DNA from: JAIBAJ01 sp965284645
Lineage (GTDB): Bacteria > Bacteroidota > Bacteroidia > JAIBAJ01
Direction: 5' to 3'
Length of the DNA stretch: 64,000 nt
Assembly (NCBI GenBank): GCA_965284645.1
Contig: OZ260106.1
Location: 3,844,001 to 3,908,000 of the forward strand
Shown here: piece by piece, positions 1-7,901 of the stretch
Numbering within the stretch: the first letter of the stretch is position 1
Layout: every line of letters starts with the position of its first letter
Position numbers and translations under genes: made by a program
The notes under the pieces: model-generated
Database searches by the model: none
What the model was told of the DNA's origin: nothing
What the model saw: the letters and a program-made list of their open reading frames with translations, nothing else

Positions 1-1127
1 TTGGCCGTTAATTGAAAAGGCAAAACCACTTGGCAACCAGCATTATCAACCAAGGTGTAAGAATAACTGGATCCAGCAAGTAAAGAATGAACTTCGGCCT
101 CCGATGTTTGAACTCCATTCAATAAAAATGGCTGAACCCCTCCCACAAGGTTTTTAAATTGCAGGAATAACATAGGACATTGACAGGCTTCATTATATTC
201 TGGATTACAAGTAACTTCCCTAGTGGCAGAAAACGGTAATGGGGATTTTATCTCAACACTATCAGTTTGCCTACAACCATATTGGTTTTGAACTGATACG
301 ACATACAATCCAGCTCCCACATTGCTTAATTCTTCAGTGTTTGAAAAGTAAAAGCTTTGTTGATTAATCAGTGTATCTAAGCCAGTAATTGGATCGACAT
401 TATAGGAAATTCGCTTTTCAGTCCAACGCCAGCTAATTTGCTCGGTTCCAGTAGGATTGTCTTGCACTAATCGAACCCATGCTGAATTATCTGTGGCACA
501 ATTCATATGGTATCCGAAAGTATTGGGAGGATTAGTTGATAAATGAAAGGAAGGCAACGAGGCGTTCGGTACATCAATGGATGTATTAAACTGACAGGCA
601 TTTGCATCAATAATGGTAACTGGAAAATTACCTGCAGCAAGCCCTGAGACAGCCAGTTGAATTTGGGGTTGTCCATTCCAAAAGAATTCGAAGGGTTCCG
701 TACCACCTTGAATAGTAAAATTAACCTGTCCATCATTTCCTGGCTGGCAACTAACCGGCCTTAAGGAGGAAACTTGTAATTGAATGGGAGGAGGTTGAAA
801 CAATTGCAGAGAGTCTAATACAATGAGTGTATCAGAATTAAATGCTCGAATGGAATAGGTGCCAGATGCTAGTCCCGCAAATTGGTAAGGCAATTCTGCC
901 TCTTGGACACTTGAAATTTGTACACCTTCTTTCAATAGATCCAAATTTATTCGATTTGCCCCACTGGCAGCAATCAATAGCTTACCATCTTGGGCGCCAT
1001 TGCAGGAGATATTGTGACCTCCGGCGAATTGTGATTTGGTTATTATAAGTTGAACATTCGATTGGGCCATGCTTTTTAAGGAAAAGAGGGCAAAAACTGT
1101 AATTAGAATAGTGTGTATTTTAGACAT
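1..1127 (-). CDS. SprB-repeat cell-surface protein, 3' end beyond the window
   Basis: An uninterrupted minus-strand frame runs from an ATG at 1127 to the left edge, about 375 codons, so the C-terminus is missing. It opens with a short basic start, a hydrophobic stretch and a small-residue site (SKIHTILITVFALFSLKSM-AQ), which reads as a signal peptide. After it come repeated modules with Cys and GGT-P-F-W-G signatures, for example DGQVNFTIQGGTEPFEFFWN followed by GLAAGNFPVTIIDANACQF. These match the SprB repeat family, found in surface adhesins and large secreted proteins of gliding and other Bacteroidota and normally exported by T9SS. The missing C-terminus would be expected to hold a sorting domain. 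The family call rests on module pattern; adhesion is an inference. Confidence 0.8.
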   Translation of the reverse strand, partial: MSKIHTILITVFALFSLKSMAQSNVQLIITKSQFAGGHNISCNGAQDGKLLIAASGANRINLDLLKEGVQISSVQEAELPYQFAGLASGTYSIRAFNSDTLIVLDSLQLFQPPPIQLQVSSLRPVSCQPGNDGQVNFTIQGGTEPFEFFWNGQPQIQLAVSGLAAGNFPVTIIDANACQFNTSIDVPNASLPSFHLSTNPPNTFGYHMNCATDNSAWVRLVQDNPTGTEQISWRWTEKRISYNVDPITGLDTLINQQSFYFSNTEELSNVGAGLYVVSVQNQYGCRQTDSVEIKSPLPFSATREVTCNPEYNEACQCPMLFLQFKNLVGGVQPFLLNGVQTSEAEVHSLLAGSSYSYTLVDNAGCQVVLPFQLTA

Positions 1128-1448
1128 AAAAAAGAATTTAAAAAATAATAAAACAGGAATAAAGTACCTTTTCAAGGATATAAAACCTAGTAAAGAAACT
1201 AAATTCAAAAAAAACAAAACGAAATAGTTTGAGTGAATTACCAGTTTCAGGAAAACCATTAAAAAACACACTTCAAGACCATAATAGCCTGACAAAAAGA
1301 GTGCTTTTTACGAATGGCTTTATTCTTATAATCGACCAGACTAAAATAACTTAGCCTTTTCTTAACTGGAATTAAATAGTCAAAGAAAGAACTACCCTAG
1401 ATCGGAAGCATAGCAACAGACCCTAGTCAATTTCACAAACCATTTAGT
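1128..1448. other. Intergenic, no gene seen
   Basis: About 320 bases of AT-rich sequence between two minus-strand genes. I see no credible reading frame, hairpin terminator or repeat copy. The promoter of the SprB-repeat gene should lie at its left end, but no clear TAnnTTTG box stands out. Confidence 0.5.
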
Positions 1449-1829
1449 TTAAAGTCTTGTAGGTGGTGTAGGTGGACGATTTCCCCAAGTGTGCGGCAAA
1501 TAGAGGCATAAAAGTTTATCACTACTATTTTTATTGGAGGCAAAATCCAACTCACCGATTTCAGAAATAGTTGAATCGGATTCATTGGAGTAAAAGCCCA
1601 GAATTTCGTCTGGTTCATGGACAATCCGTATTGGAAAAATTTCTGCTCCAACATTGTCTGAATAGTTTTTTGCTTCATTCACATTGCTAAAAGGATCTGC
1701 ATGATGGGTTAATTGACTTTGCATAGTAATACCATAAGCACAATTTAACATCGAATAACTTTCTGAGGCATTTGAAAAAACGGTTGGATTGAAGAACCTA
1801 TCCAACCCAGTGTGACTAATTTTTTGCAT
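1449..1829 (-). CDS. Small orphan protein, function unknown
   Basis: A 126-residue frame that I do not recognise. It has no signal peptide or membrane segment, is acidic in the middle, and ends in a proline-rich tail (WGNRPPTPPTRL). Support for expression is a box reading GATTTTTG at 1870-1863 on the minus strand, one base from the Bacteroidota -7 consensus TAnnTTTG and about 33 bases before the ATG. No homologous family comes to mind and it stands alone, with an AT-rich gene-free stretch upstream. A short precursor peptide or a lineage-specific protein are both possible; I cannot choose between them. Confidence 0.45.
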   Translation of the reverse strand: MQKISHTGLDRFFNPTVFSNASESYSMLNCAYGITMQSQLTHHADPFSNVNEAKNYSDNVGAEIFPIRIVHEPDEILGFYSNESDSTISEIGELDFASNKNSSDKLLCLYLPHTWGNRPPTPPTRL

Positions 1830-2330
1830 GGCTAAAGTTTTAGGTTAATAAATTTGATGAAGCAAAAATCCAGGAAATTGAATAACATTTTTAGGAACAT
1901 TTTCAAATTTTTTAATACACTTTTTAAACAATTATACAACACTAAATTCTGATTATCAATATTTTACAATACTAATATATTTAATTTTTTGCCATACTTT
2001 TTCAATATATATCCAGAAATCCAAAACTAACTGCCTAGTTATCAATATTTTAAACAATATGAAAAGATTAAACATAACTAAAATGCCAATTATTTAAACC
2101 TGAATGGCAAATTTTATTCGACCAATTATTTTTTTACTTTTATAAGGCCAACAACGCCAATTACCCTTAAAATATTCATTCCCTGAATTAAACCATATGG
2201 TAAATGGCTACACCAACTATCCAGGAATGAAGAATATAAAATTCAACAACAACCTAATCCAATTAAAGAAAGTGGTACGAAAAAAAAATCGATATATTCT
2301 TTTAAGTCCAATCGAAATGAAATAGAATAA
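1830..2330. other. AT-rich gene-free stretch
   Basis: Very AT-rich sequence with no credible coding frame on either strand. It contains many short homopolymer and ATATT-type tracts. Only its left end is explained, as the promoter region of the small orphan gene. Confidence 0.5.
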
Positions 2331-2332
2331 GA

Positions 2333-2425
2333 ACCCACCCACCCCCAAGTTCCAGCACGCTCTCCTCTGGCAGGGATAGCAGCGGAAAACCCACAGCGGC
2401 CTGAGCGGAAGCGAAAGGCGGGAGG
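2333..2425 (-). repeat. R1 GC-rich repeat, truncated copy
   Basis: The stretch from the CACCCACCCCC run to GAAAGGCGGGAGG matches the tail module of the R1 element at 6855-7030 almost base for base (AGGGATAGCAGCGG, CCCACAGCGGCCTGAGCG). The terminal-helix half is missing; the copy breaks off into an AT-rich run with short direct repeats of ATGAATTA. It is therefore a 5'- or 3'-truncated relic. Confidence 0.8.
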
Positions 2426-2545
2426 AGGAATTAAAAATTATGAATTATGAATTAAAATTAGGGCGGGAAGATGGGAAAGTGGAAAGGAGAAAGAAGATTG
2501 TGGAGGGCAAAGGTAAATAGGGGAAATACAGTTACTATTTTAGTT

Positions 2546-2860
2546 AAACCCTGTTTATGCCTTGGAAATGAGTAAACGATTAATACCGAATAGAGATTTA
2601 GTATAGTCTAATTTCAGGTTTCTATTTTCCTGAAAAAATTGGACTACCATACGGTAACCTCCGCCTTTACCAATGTAAATTTACAAATAGCCTTTGGATC
2701 AATATAAATAAAAATGGGTATAACCAGTTGTAAATCGATTTTTATAGCCAAATTGATAAGAACTGCTATCTCGAAATTTCTTCGGGAGGGGGTAAACCCA
2801 ACTATATCAAGTAGTTTGGATAATTAAATCCTTGTTTTGATTAAGTAGGGTTAAATAGTC
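2546..2860 (+). repeat. R2B repeat interrupted by an R3 element
   Basis: The outer parts, 2546-2583 and 2721-2860, together match the intact R2B copy at 38466-38618: left end AAACCCTG then GAAATGAGTAAACGATTAA, right part CCAGTTGTAAATCGATTT, AAACCCAACT and ATCAAGTAG. The join in the intact copy reads ACGATTAACCAG. Here it is split by 137 bases carrying their own TACC...GGTA ends. The copy has diverged and lacks a clean right end. Confidence 0.75.
2584..2720 (+). mobile_element. R3 MITE-like element nested in R2B
   Basis: A 137-base element starting TACCGAAT and ending ATGGGTA, flanked on both sides by TAA (2581-2583 and 2721-2723). The undisturbed target is visible in the two other R2B copies near 38490 and 43205, where a single TTAACCAG occurs. 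That is the footprint of an insertion with a 3-bp target duplication. The element carries no gene. Internally it holds the family features TAGTCTAATTT and a CTTTACCAATGTAAATTTAC block. Confidence 0.8.
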
Positions 2861-2880
2861 CTAGGTGGGGATTGCCCTTA

Positions 2881-3064
2881 TTAAACCCAAATTCAGCATT
2901 AGAAATCTATTACAGCTTCCAACTGCTTCAAATACAAGGATTTCAGAACAATTTTTGACTTCAAAATAGTTTACTATTCCTTCACCCAAAAATTAACCTA
3001 AAACCCTCGTCTTTATTGCATTTGAAAGCTTCATTACGATTTCTAATGCGTAATCTGGGTTAAA
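2881..3064 (-). mobile_element. R2 foldback element (183 bp), copy 1
   Basis: Begins TTAAACCCAAATTCAGC and ends GCGTAATCTGGGTTAA. The two ends, about 60 bases each, are imperfect inverted repeats (GCATTAGAAATC on one side, GATTTCTAATGC on the other). The centre contains further pairing segments (AATAGT/ACTATT and CAAAAATT/AATTTTTG). The element could therefore fold on itself over its whole length. It is nearly identical to the copies at 26267, 29562 and 43426. Confidence 0.85.
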
Positions 3065-3103
3065 CCTGAAAAAAAGCTTGCCAATTCGCTATTGGAAAGG
3101 CCT

Positions 3104-3180
3104 AAAAAAAGCGACTAGCTGCACCACCTTTCTGGGAAAAACCCTTGGAGTGCCGCTAGTCGCCTATACTTTTTTTTTTA
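3104..3180 (-). terminator. Bidirectional hairpin with A and T tracts
   Basis: GCGACTAGC at 3111-3119 pairs with GCTAGTCGC at 3155-3163, extended inwards by GCAC/GTGC. An A-run precedes it (3104-3110) and a T-run follows it (about 3171-3179), so it reads as a Rho-independent terminator in both directions. On the minus strand it could end transcription from the T9SS gene that stops at 3405, although about 240 bases and an R3 element lie between. It is not part of any repeat family seen here. Confidence 0.6.
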
Positions 3181-3211
3181 CTTGTGCCTGAACTGAAAAA
3201 CGGATACTTAA

Positions 3212-3338
3212 TACCGATTATAAATTTGTAAAAGTCTAAAAATGCTTCGCAACAATTTGCCTAAACAGCTTTTTTATCGGCATTTACCAATTTTGATTTA
3301 TAAAGAGCCTTGGGCTCATTTATAAATCAAAATTGGTA
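3212..3338 (+). mobile_element. R3 MITE-like element, copy 2
   Basis: 127 bases from TACCGATTATAAATTTG to AAATTGGTA, with TAA immediately outside both ends (3209-3211 and 3339-3341). The right half is a strong hairpin, AATTTTGATTTATAAA against TTTATAAATCAAAATT with GAGCC/GGCTC nearer the loop. No coding capacity. Confidence 0.8.
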
Positions 3339-3404
3339 TAAATAGGCCGTCATTTGGTAAAGTAATCCTTACTTAACCTGCGAGTAGCCGTTGAACCAAT
3401 CACC

Positions 3405-4271
3405 CTATTTAGCAATTACAACCTTTTGGGTGCGACCGTTGATGCTTAACAGGTAAGTACCGTTTGATAGGGAAGACAGGTCGATAGAAAGGGCATCGGA
3501 GCTAAGTGTTTTGGTAAACATGGATTTACCCATTAAATCGCAGATTTGGATGGTTGAATTGGGCTGCAGATTGCTTAGGCTAATAAAATCGGAGGCTGGA
3601 TTTGGGAAAACAGAAACAGCCGGTGTGGCCTGCAACTCATTTGCTCCAATTGCATTTGAAACAAAGCTCACCTTATCCAAAAAAGCGATACTTCCAACCA
3701 CCGGATTATCCAAATTGGAGGATGAAAAAAGTAGGGTTACGGAATCAGGGGTGGCTGCCGAAGTGTATTCGAACGCTACGGCAAAACGATTGTAAGTGGA
3801 TAAAGCTGTACCGGAGGTAAAAACAGCATTGCCGATGGTATCTCTGGCGTTGCCGTTCCATTTGGTAAGCAAACCGAAAACATAAAAATTATCACTTCCG
3901 GCCGGAGCGTATTGGTAATACCCTGTAAGACTGTCGGGCCTGGCGGCAAAAGCCTCTCCAGGGGCAATACTTTGATCGATGGGATTAAAAATAAACAAAC
4001 CAAGAATTCCAGGTGTAGGAGAGCCCGCTACATCAATACTTTCAAGCTTGGCGGCATAGGTACCACTTGAAACAGGGGTAGAAACCTTGGAAACATTATA
4101 CAAACTTGCCGCACTAACTAAATCATTGGTTGAAGACCAACCGGTAGGGTTTTCGTAATTTAAAGGGGGAAAGGATGTCCAATTTTCAAAGTCGCCATTT
4201 GCGGGTCCTTGGGCAAAAAGACCACTGAGGTTCCATACGGAGCAAGCAATTACTAGTAGATTTTTTTTCAT
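3405..4271 (-). CDS. Secreted protein with T9SS type A sorting domain
   Basis: 288 residues. A signal peptide (MKKNLLVIACSVWNLSGLFAQ would end near residue 21) is followed by a beta-rich region of about 180 residues opening GDFENW, the style of carbohydrate-binding or PCMD-like domains. The last 75 residues form a typical type A sorting domain: VFPNPASDFISL, a Ser/Thr-rich strand region, GTYLLSI and a basic end (KVVIAK). Such proteins cross the outer membrane by T9SS, lose the sorting domain and are attached to the surface or released. The substrate of the N-terminal domain cannot be read from the sequence. The gene stands alone, flanked by R3 elements on both sides. Confidence 0.88.
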   Translation of the reverse strand: MKKNLLVIACSVWNLSGLFAQGPANGDFENWTSFPPLNYENPTGWSSTNDLVSAASLYNVSKVSTPVSSGTYAAKLESIDVAGSPTPGILGLFIFNPIDQSIAPGEAFAARPDSLTGYYQYAPAGSDNFYVFGLLTKWNGNARDTIGNAVFTSGTALSTYNRFAVAFEYTSAATPDSVTLLFSSSNLDNPVVGSIAFLDKVSFVSNAIGANELQATPAVSVFPNPASDFISLSNLQPNSTIQICDLMGKSMFTKTLSSDALSIDLSSLSNGTYLLSINGRTQKVVIAK

Positions 4272-4354
4272 TATTTTTGATTTAGGGTCAAATATAATAA
4301 AAAGTTGGGAAGGGACCGGTTGTATGTGCCTTTAATTTTATTGAGCTGAGTTTA

Positions 4355-4473
4355 TACCGATTATAAATCTGTAGTAGTCCAATTATGCTTCGCCATTATT
4401 GGACTAAACAGTTAGTATATCGGCATTTACCAATCTAAATTTATACAGTGCCATTTATAAATTAAATTTGGTA
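4355..4473 (+). mobile_element. R3 MITE-like element, copy 3
   Basis: 119 bases, TACCGATTATAAATCTG to AAATTTGGTA, with TTA on both sides (4352-4354 and 4474-4476). It includes TAGTCCAATTATGC facing GCCATTATTGGACTA, an internal hairpin shared with other R3 copies. Confidence 0.8.
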
Positions 4474-4950
4474 TTAGGCGGTATGGCAAGGGTTTGGGTT
4501 AACCTTCCATTTTTTCTAAGCTTTCACACTTTGAAAAAATCAGCCATTAATTTTGAAGCGCTAATTTCATTCAACTGTGGTGGGCGTTATGGAATGTCAT
4601 TGCTAGGTTGGTGAAATTGTTTCCTTCGCCAACTATTTTATTCGAAAAAGCCTTTTGTTTCTGGATCTTAAGTAGGTATAAAATTGGCGAATTCCGTTGC
4701 AACCGAGTCGCACCATTCTGCTTATTCAATTTTTTTACTGGGCGATTTTCCAATATTCCCAAAGAGGCTATTACCAAGGATGTTCATTATTTTTTAATTG
4801 CAACTTTCAATTGGATAACGTTTTGGGGGCAGGGGCAGTAAGCGAATTTACAGATAAAACTTTATTTAAAGAGCGGCTCTAAGTTTTTCACCAAAAGCCT
4901 TATTCGAAGTGCAAAATCGCTTATTGACTTTGCCCACTGTTGGCGGTTCG
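4474..4950. other. Intergenic, no gene seen
   Basis: About 475 bases between an R3 element and the GIY-YIG gene. Short frames exist on both strands but have no family resemblance and no promoter box. It may mark the edge of an inserted accessory segment. Confidence 0.45.
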
Positions 4951-6585
4951 TTATTCTTTATTTATTTTATCTGTTACTTCTTTAATAACTTCAATCGCAA
5001 TGTCATACTTAACTTTAAAAAACTCTCGTCTAGGGTCAACACGAAATTTGTTTAGTCTCGCATGAATTTCCTTTTCAGCTTTTATACAGTCTTTTACGTT
5101 CCACTCTTGAGATTTATAAAATTTATCTGGAACACTAGTTTTTGAAAGTTGGTTAGCACGTTCGTCAACTTCTTTTTTTGTTAAACCGATTTTGAAAATG
5201 TCTTTTTCCATAGTTGGATTTCTTAAAATGTAAATAAATCCTGCATTTTCTCCGATAAACAAGTTATTGTCTTTTTCTATAATTAAGTCTTGTTCTTTTG
5301 CTTCAAACCAACTTAAGGTTTTATTTACCCAAGTTTTACCGTGAATTGATTTTCCATTCTTATCAAGTCCAATTTCATCAAGTCCAATTTTCTTCCAATA
5401 TCCGTCTGTTTGAACTTTAAAAAGATCGTCTTTAAGTTTTATTTTATCTGGGCTAAGTAAGTTTTTAGTATCTAATGAATAAAGAGTTTTTATAGCACAT
5501 TTGTGACCATAAACATTCCTAAAATTTCTCCTATTAAATGGGGTATTGTATTCTTTTTTAAAGTGAGTTTCGAATGTTTCTTCGATAATAAAATCTTCTT
5601 TAGAATTAAAAAAGTATGGCAAATACAAAGAGAATTTTATTGCTTCAAAAATCGAAGAGTATTTCCCTGCTTTTTCAGCACAATTTCCATAGGTTTCTTT
5701 TTCCTCTTGGGAATAAAACTCTCCTTTTTCATTTAGGAAGCCATCAATTTCGTCTGTAACAACATTAAACGTCAAATTAGTTTCCTCTGCAACATATCTC
5801 GCATCAATAGTCATTGTTTCTAAATCAATTCTACTTGCAACTAATACTTTAATATACTTTTTTTCACTATCAAGATATTCGTACTCAATTTCTGTAGTTT
5901 TCAATGTTTCTTGGAATTCTTTAATAAGTCCAGTTTTGTTTGAAATCTCGGTTTTGTATTTAAAGGAATTTTTATCAACAGAAATATTGGCTGTTTTTTT
6001 CTTTCCCGTAGTCATCAAGACGGTTATTTCGTTTTCTCTCCTAATGATTGAAATACCTGCAACTATAAACTCTTCACCAACTTCGCTTTTAAATTTAATT
6101 TCTTCAAGATCCTTGCCAACATTGAAATTATAGATAATGTCAGGAGTTATACTTTCATCTATTAATTTTTTGTCGCCTTCAAAATCTTGAGAAGTGATAT
6201 AGTCAATGAAATCAAAAAATGAAAACAAATAATTTTCTTCTTCAATGAGTTCAAAATATATTTCAGGTCTTCTGTAAATAAAAAATGCCTCCATAATGTT
6301 AAACATCACTGACATACTTCGTAATCCGTGGTGCCAAGCTCTTCCGTTGAATTCTTTCAGAAAATAACGAAGCGAAGTTTCAGTAATAAAGTCACAATTA
6401 GATAAGTATTGGGCTTCTAAAGATTTTGTTGCCTTCTCCCAGCATCTTTTCAAAAATTCTTTGTGTTTCTTGTCGTTAACAAATGTTTTTTTAAATTGTT
6501 CAATAGTTTTAAAATATTCGGGTGTCCCGCCTGGTGGTAAGACTCCTTCAAATATTTCTTTTCGTCTCTTAATGTTGCTTTTCAT
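4951..6585 (-). CDS. GIY-YIG (T5orf172/MUG113-like) domain protein
   Basis: 544 residues. The last ~100 residues carry the T5orf172-type GIY-YIG fold signature: GFIYILRN near 448, FKIGLT near 466, an Arg/Gln-Leu helix (RANQLSKTSVP), then KAEKEIHARLNKFRV and REFFKV. The family includes phage, mobile and restriction-associated nucleases. The first ~440 residues match no domain I know; they are charged, alpha/beta in look, with an aromatic helix near residues 85-135. Base composition is more AT-rich than the housekeeping genes and the gene is a singleton between gene-free flanks, suggesting acquisition by transfer. DNA cleavage or a defence role are inferences. The ATG at 6585 has no in-frame competitor upstream. 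Confidence 0.75.
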   Translation of the reverse strand: MKSNIKRRKEIFEGVLPPGGTPEYFKTIEQFKKTFVNDKKHKEFLKRCWEKATKSLEAQYLSNCDFITETSLRYFLKEFNGRAWHHGLRSMSVMFNIMEAFFIYRRPEIYFELIEEENYLFSFFDFIDYITSQDFEGDKKLIDESITPDIIYNFNVGKDLEEIKFKSEVGEEFIVAGISIIRRENEITVLMTTGKKKTANISVDKNSFKYKTEISNKTGLIKEFQETLKTTEIEYEYLDSEKKYIKVLVASRIDLETMTIDARYVAEETNLTFNVVTDEIDGFLNEKGEFYSQEEKETYGNCAEKAGKYSSIFEAIKFSLYLPYFFNSKEDFIIEETFETHFKKEYNTPFNRRNFRNVYGHKCAIKTLYSLDTKNLLSPDKIKLKDDLFKVQTDGYWKKIGLDEIGLDKNGKSIHGKTWVNKTLSWFEAKEQDLIIEKDNNLFIGENAGFIYILRNPTMEKDIFKIGLTKKEVDERANQLSKTSVPDKFYKSQEWNVKDCIKAEKEIHARLNKFRVDPRREFFKVKYDIAIEVIKEVTDKINKE

Positions 6586-6854
6586 TTGTCTGTGGGCGGC
6601 TATATAATGACCGCTAACTTACCAATAAGTGCCAATCCATTTCCTCTTACCAAAAGTTGCCTTCAAAAATAGGGGGAAATAATTTAAAAAAGTAGCCTGA
6701 AGTTAAATTAATTCTTCTATTATTTATAGCACCCATTTGCATACTAGTTGTTATTTACATGCCATTGTCGATGATAGTTTACTGTCCTTTATTTCCTACT
6801 ACTGTTTCTACAACAAAACAGATTGTTGCCCTTTTTACCACTGTTCATTTAAAC

Positions 6855-7030
6855 CACCCACCCCCAAGTTCCAGCACGCTCTCATCGGGCAGGGATAGCA
6901 GCGGAAAACCCACAGCGGCCTGAGCGTAAGCGAAAGGCGCGAGGATTTGCAGCGAATAGCCCGGCCCTGAAGCCCCAGGTACACTGCCCATTTAATGCGC
7001 CTATGGTTATTGGGGCGAAAGGGGCACGCC
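6855..7030 (-). repeat. R1 GC-rich structured repeat, complete copy
   Basis: Runs from CACCCACCCCCAAG to GGGGCACGCC. In the R1 reading direction (minus strand) it starts GGCGTGCCCC and continues with a helix whose far arm is interrupted (GCCCC/GGGGC plus CCCT/AGGG around a small internal loop). The CGGGCTATTCGCTGC and CTATCCCTGCCCGA modules follow. It fills most of the gap downstream of the nitroreductase gene. Confidence 0.85.
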
Positions 7031-7062
7031 AAATTGTCCTTAACCCCTCCCCCTTCCTTTGG

Positions 7063-7785
7063 CTACACTTGTTTGTAAACTTCGTGAAAAGGGATGCGCA
7101 CCCGATCGCCCCACACGCCTTGCTCGTCGCGAAGGCCACAGGAAATGATCATGTTGATTTCGGCCCCTGACGGCAATTTTAAAATACGCTTGGCCAGGCG
7201 ACTGTCGAAACCCTCCATAGGACAAGTATCGTAGCCCTCGTTGGCCATAGCCAGCATAAATGTTTGGGCAGCCAAAGCACAGGTTTTATGCACCACTACC
7301 CGCATATCGCTCTCGGAAACCTGGTACACGATGGGCCGAAACATGCCCACCACTTGCACAAAAGCCATCCGGAAAAGTCCTAAAAGTCCTAAAAAACGGG
7401 CATATAAAAAGGGTATAAGTTTACCGTAATACAGCTGGCGTTGGTAAATGCGCCTTTTATGGGCACTCTCCGGACTGTTGCGCCGAATATTGTCGGTTTC
7501 CATCGCTAAAATGGTTTTGGCCCTTTGGCGGTAGTGATCCTGACGGGTAACGAAAACCACCATTTGCTGGGCGGTAGTAGCGGCACTTTGGCTTAAACAG
7601 GCCACCGCCAATTGCTTAATAATAGCCGGATCGGTTACATGGTAAAACTCCCATAACTGCATGTTGGAACTATTGGGCGCCAAGGTGGAAAGTTGGAGGC
7701 AGTGCTTTACCTTTTCGGTATCGATGGGCAGGGGCTTGTAGTTGCGAATAGAGCGGCGGTAGTGAAGTATATCTTCGAAGGTCAT
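7063..7785 (-). CDS. Nitroreductase family protein
   Basis: 240 residues from the ATG at 7785. An in-frame ATG 17 codons further up exists, but the family N-terminus begins at MTFEDILHYRRSIRNYKPLP, so the shorter start is preferred. The RRSIRNYK segment is the FMN phosphate-binding Arg motif, and LAPNSSNMQLWEFYHV is the second flavin-contact stretch. The C-terminal GLRDEQG segment near residue 218 follows the usual glycine loop. These enzymes are FMN-dependent NAD(P)H oxidoreductases acting on quinones or nitro compounds; the true substrate is unknown. A segment of about 45 residues near 120-165 is longer and more hydrophobic than in small nitroreductases. Followed downstream by an R1 repeat. 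Confidence 0.88.
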   Translation of the reverse strand: MTFEDILHYRRSIRNYKPLPIDTEKVKHCLQLSTLAPNSSNMQLWEFYHVTDPAIIKQLAVACLSQSAATTAQQMVVFVTRQDHYRQRAKTILAMETDNIRRNSPESAHKRRIYQRQLYYGKLIPFLYARFLGLLGLFRMAFVQVVGMFRPIVYQVSESDMRVVVHKTCALAAQTFMLAMANEGYDTCPMEGFDSRLAKRILKLPSGAEINMIISCGLRDEQGVWGDRVRIPFHEVYKQV

Positions 7786-7901
7786 AAAAAGGGGGTAGCT
7801 AGTTTGTATGGCTTGATGGAGGCTATGGAAAACCACCTTAAGCCTAGAGCGGGGCCAAAAAGGGAGGCCAAGTCAAAGAAGGAAAAGGTAAGCAAGGGCT
7901 A

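Noticed and set aside
2300..3350. CRISPR array as explanation for repeated units
   Set aside because: Repeats are dispersed, not regularly spaced, have no unique spacers, and no cas gene is present.
4608..4841. Plus-strand frame of 77 codons before the GIY-YIG gene
   Set aside because: No similarity, no promoter box, aromatic-rich composition typical of chance frames in AT-rich DNA.
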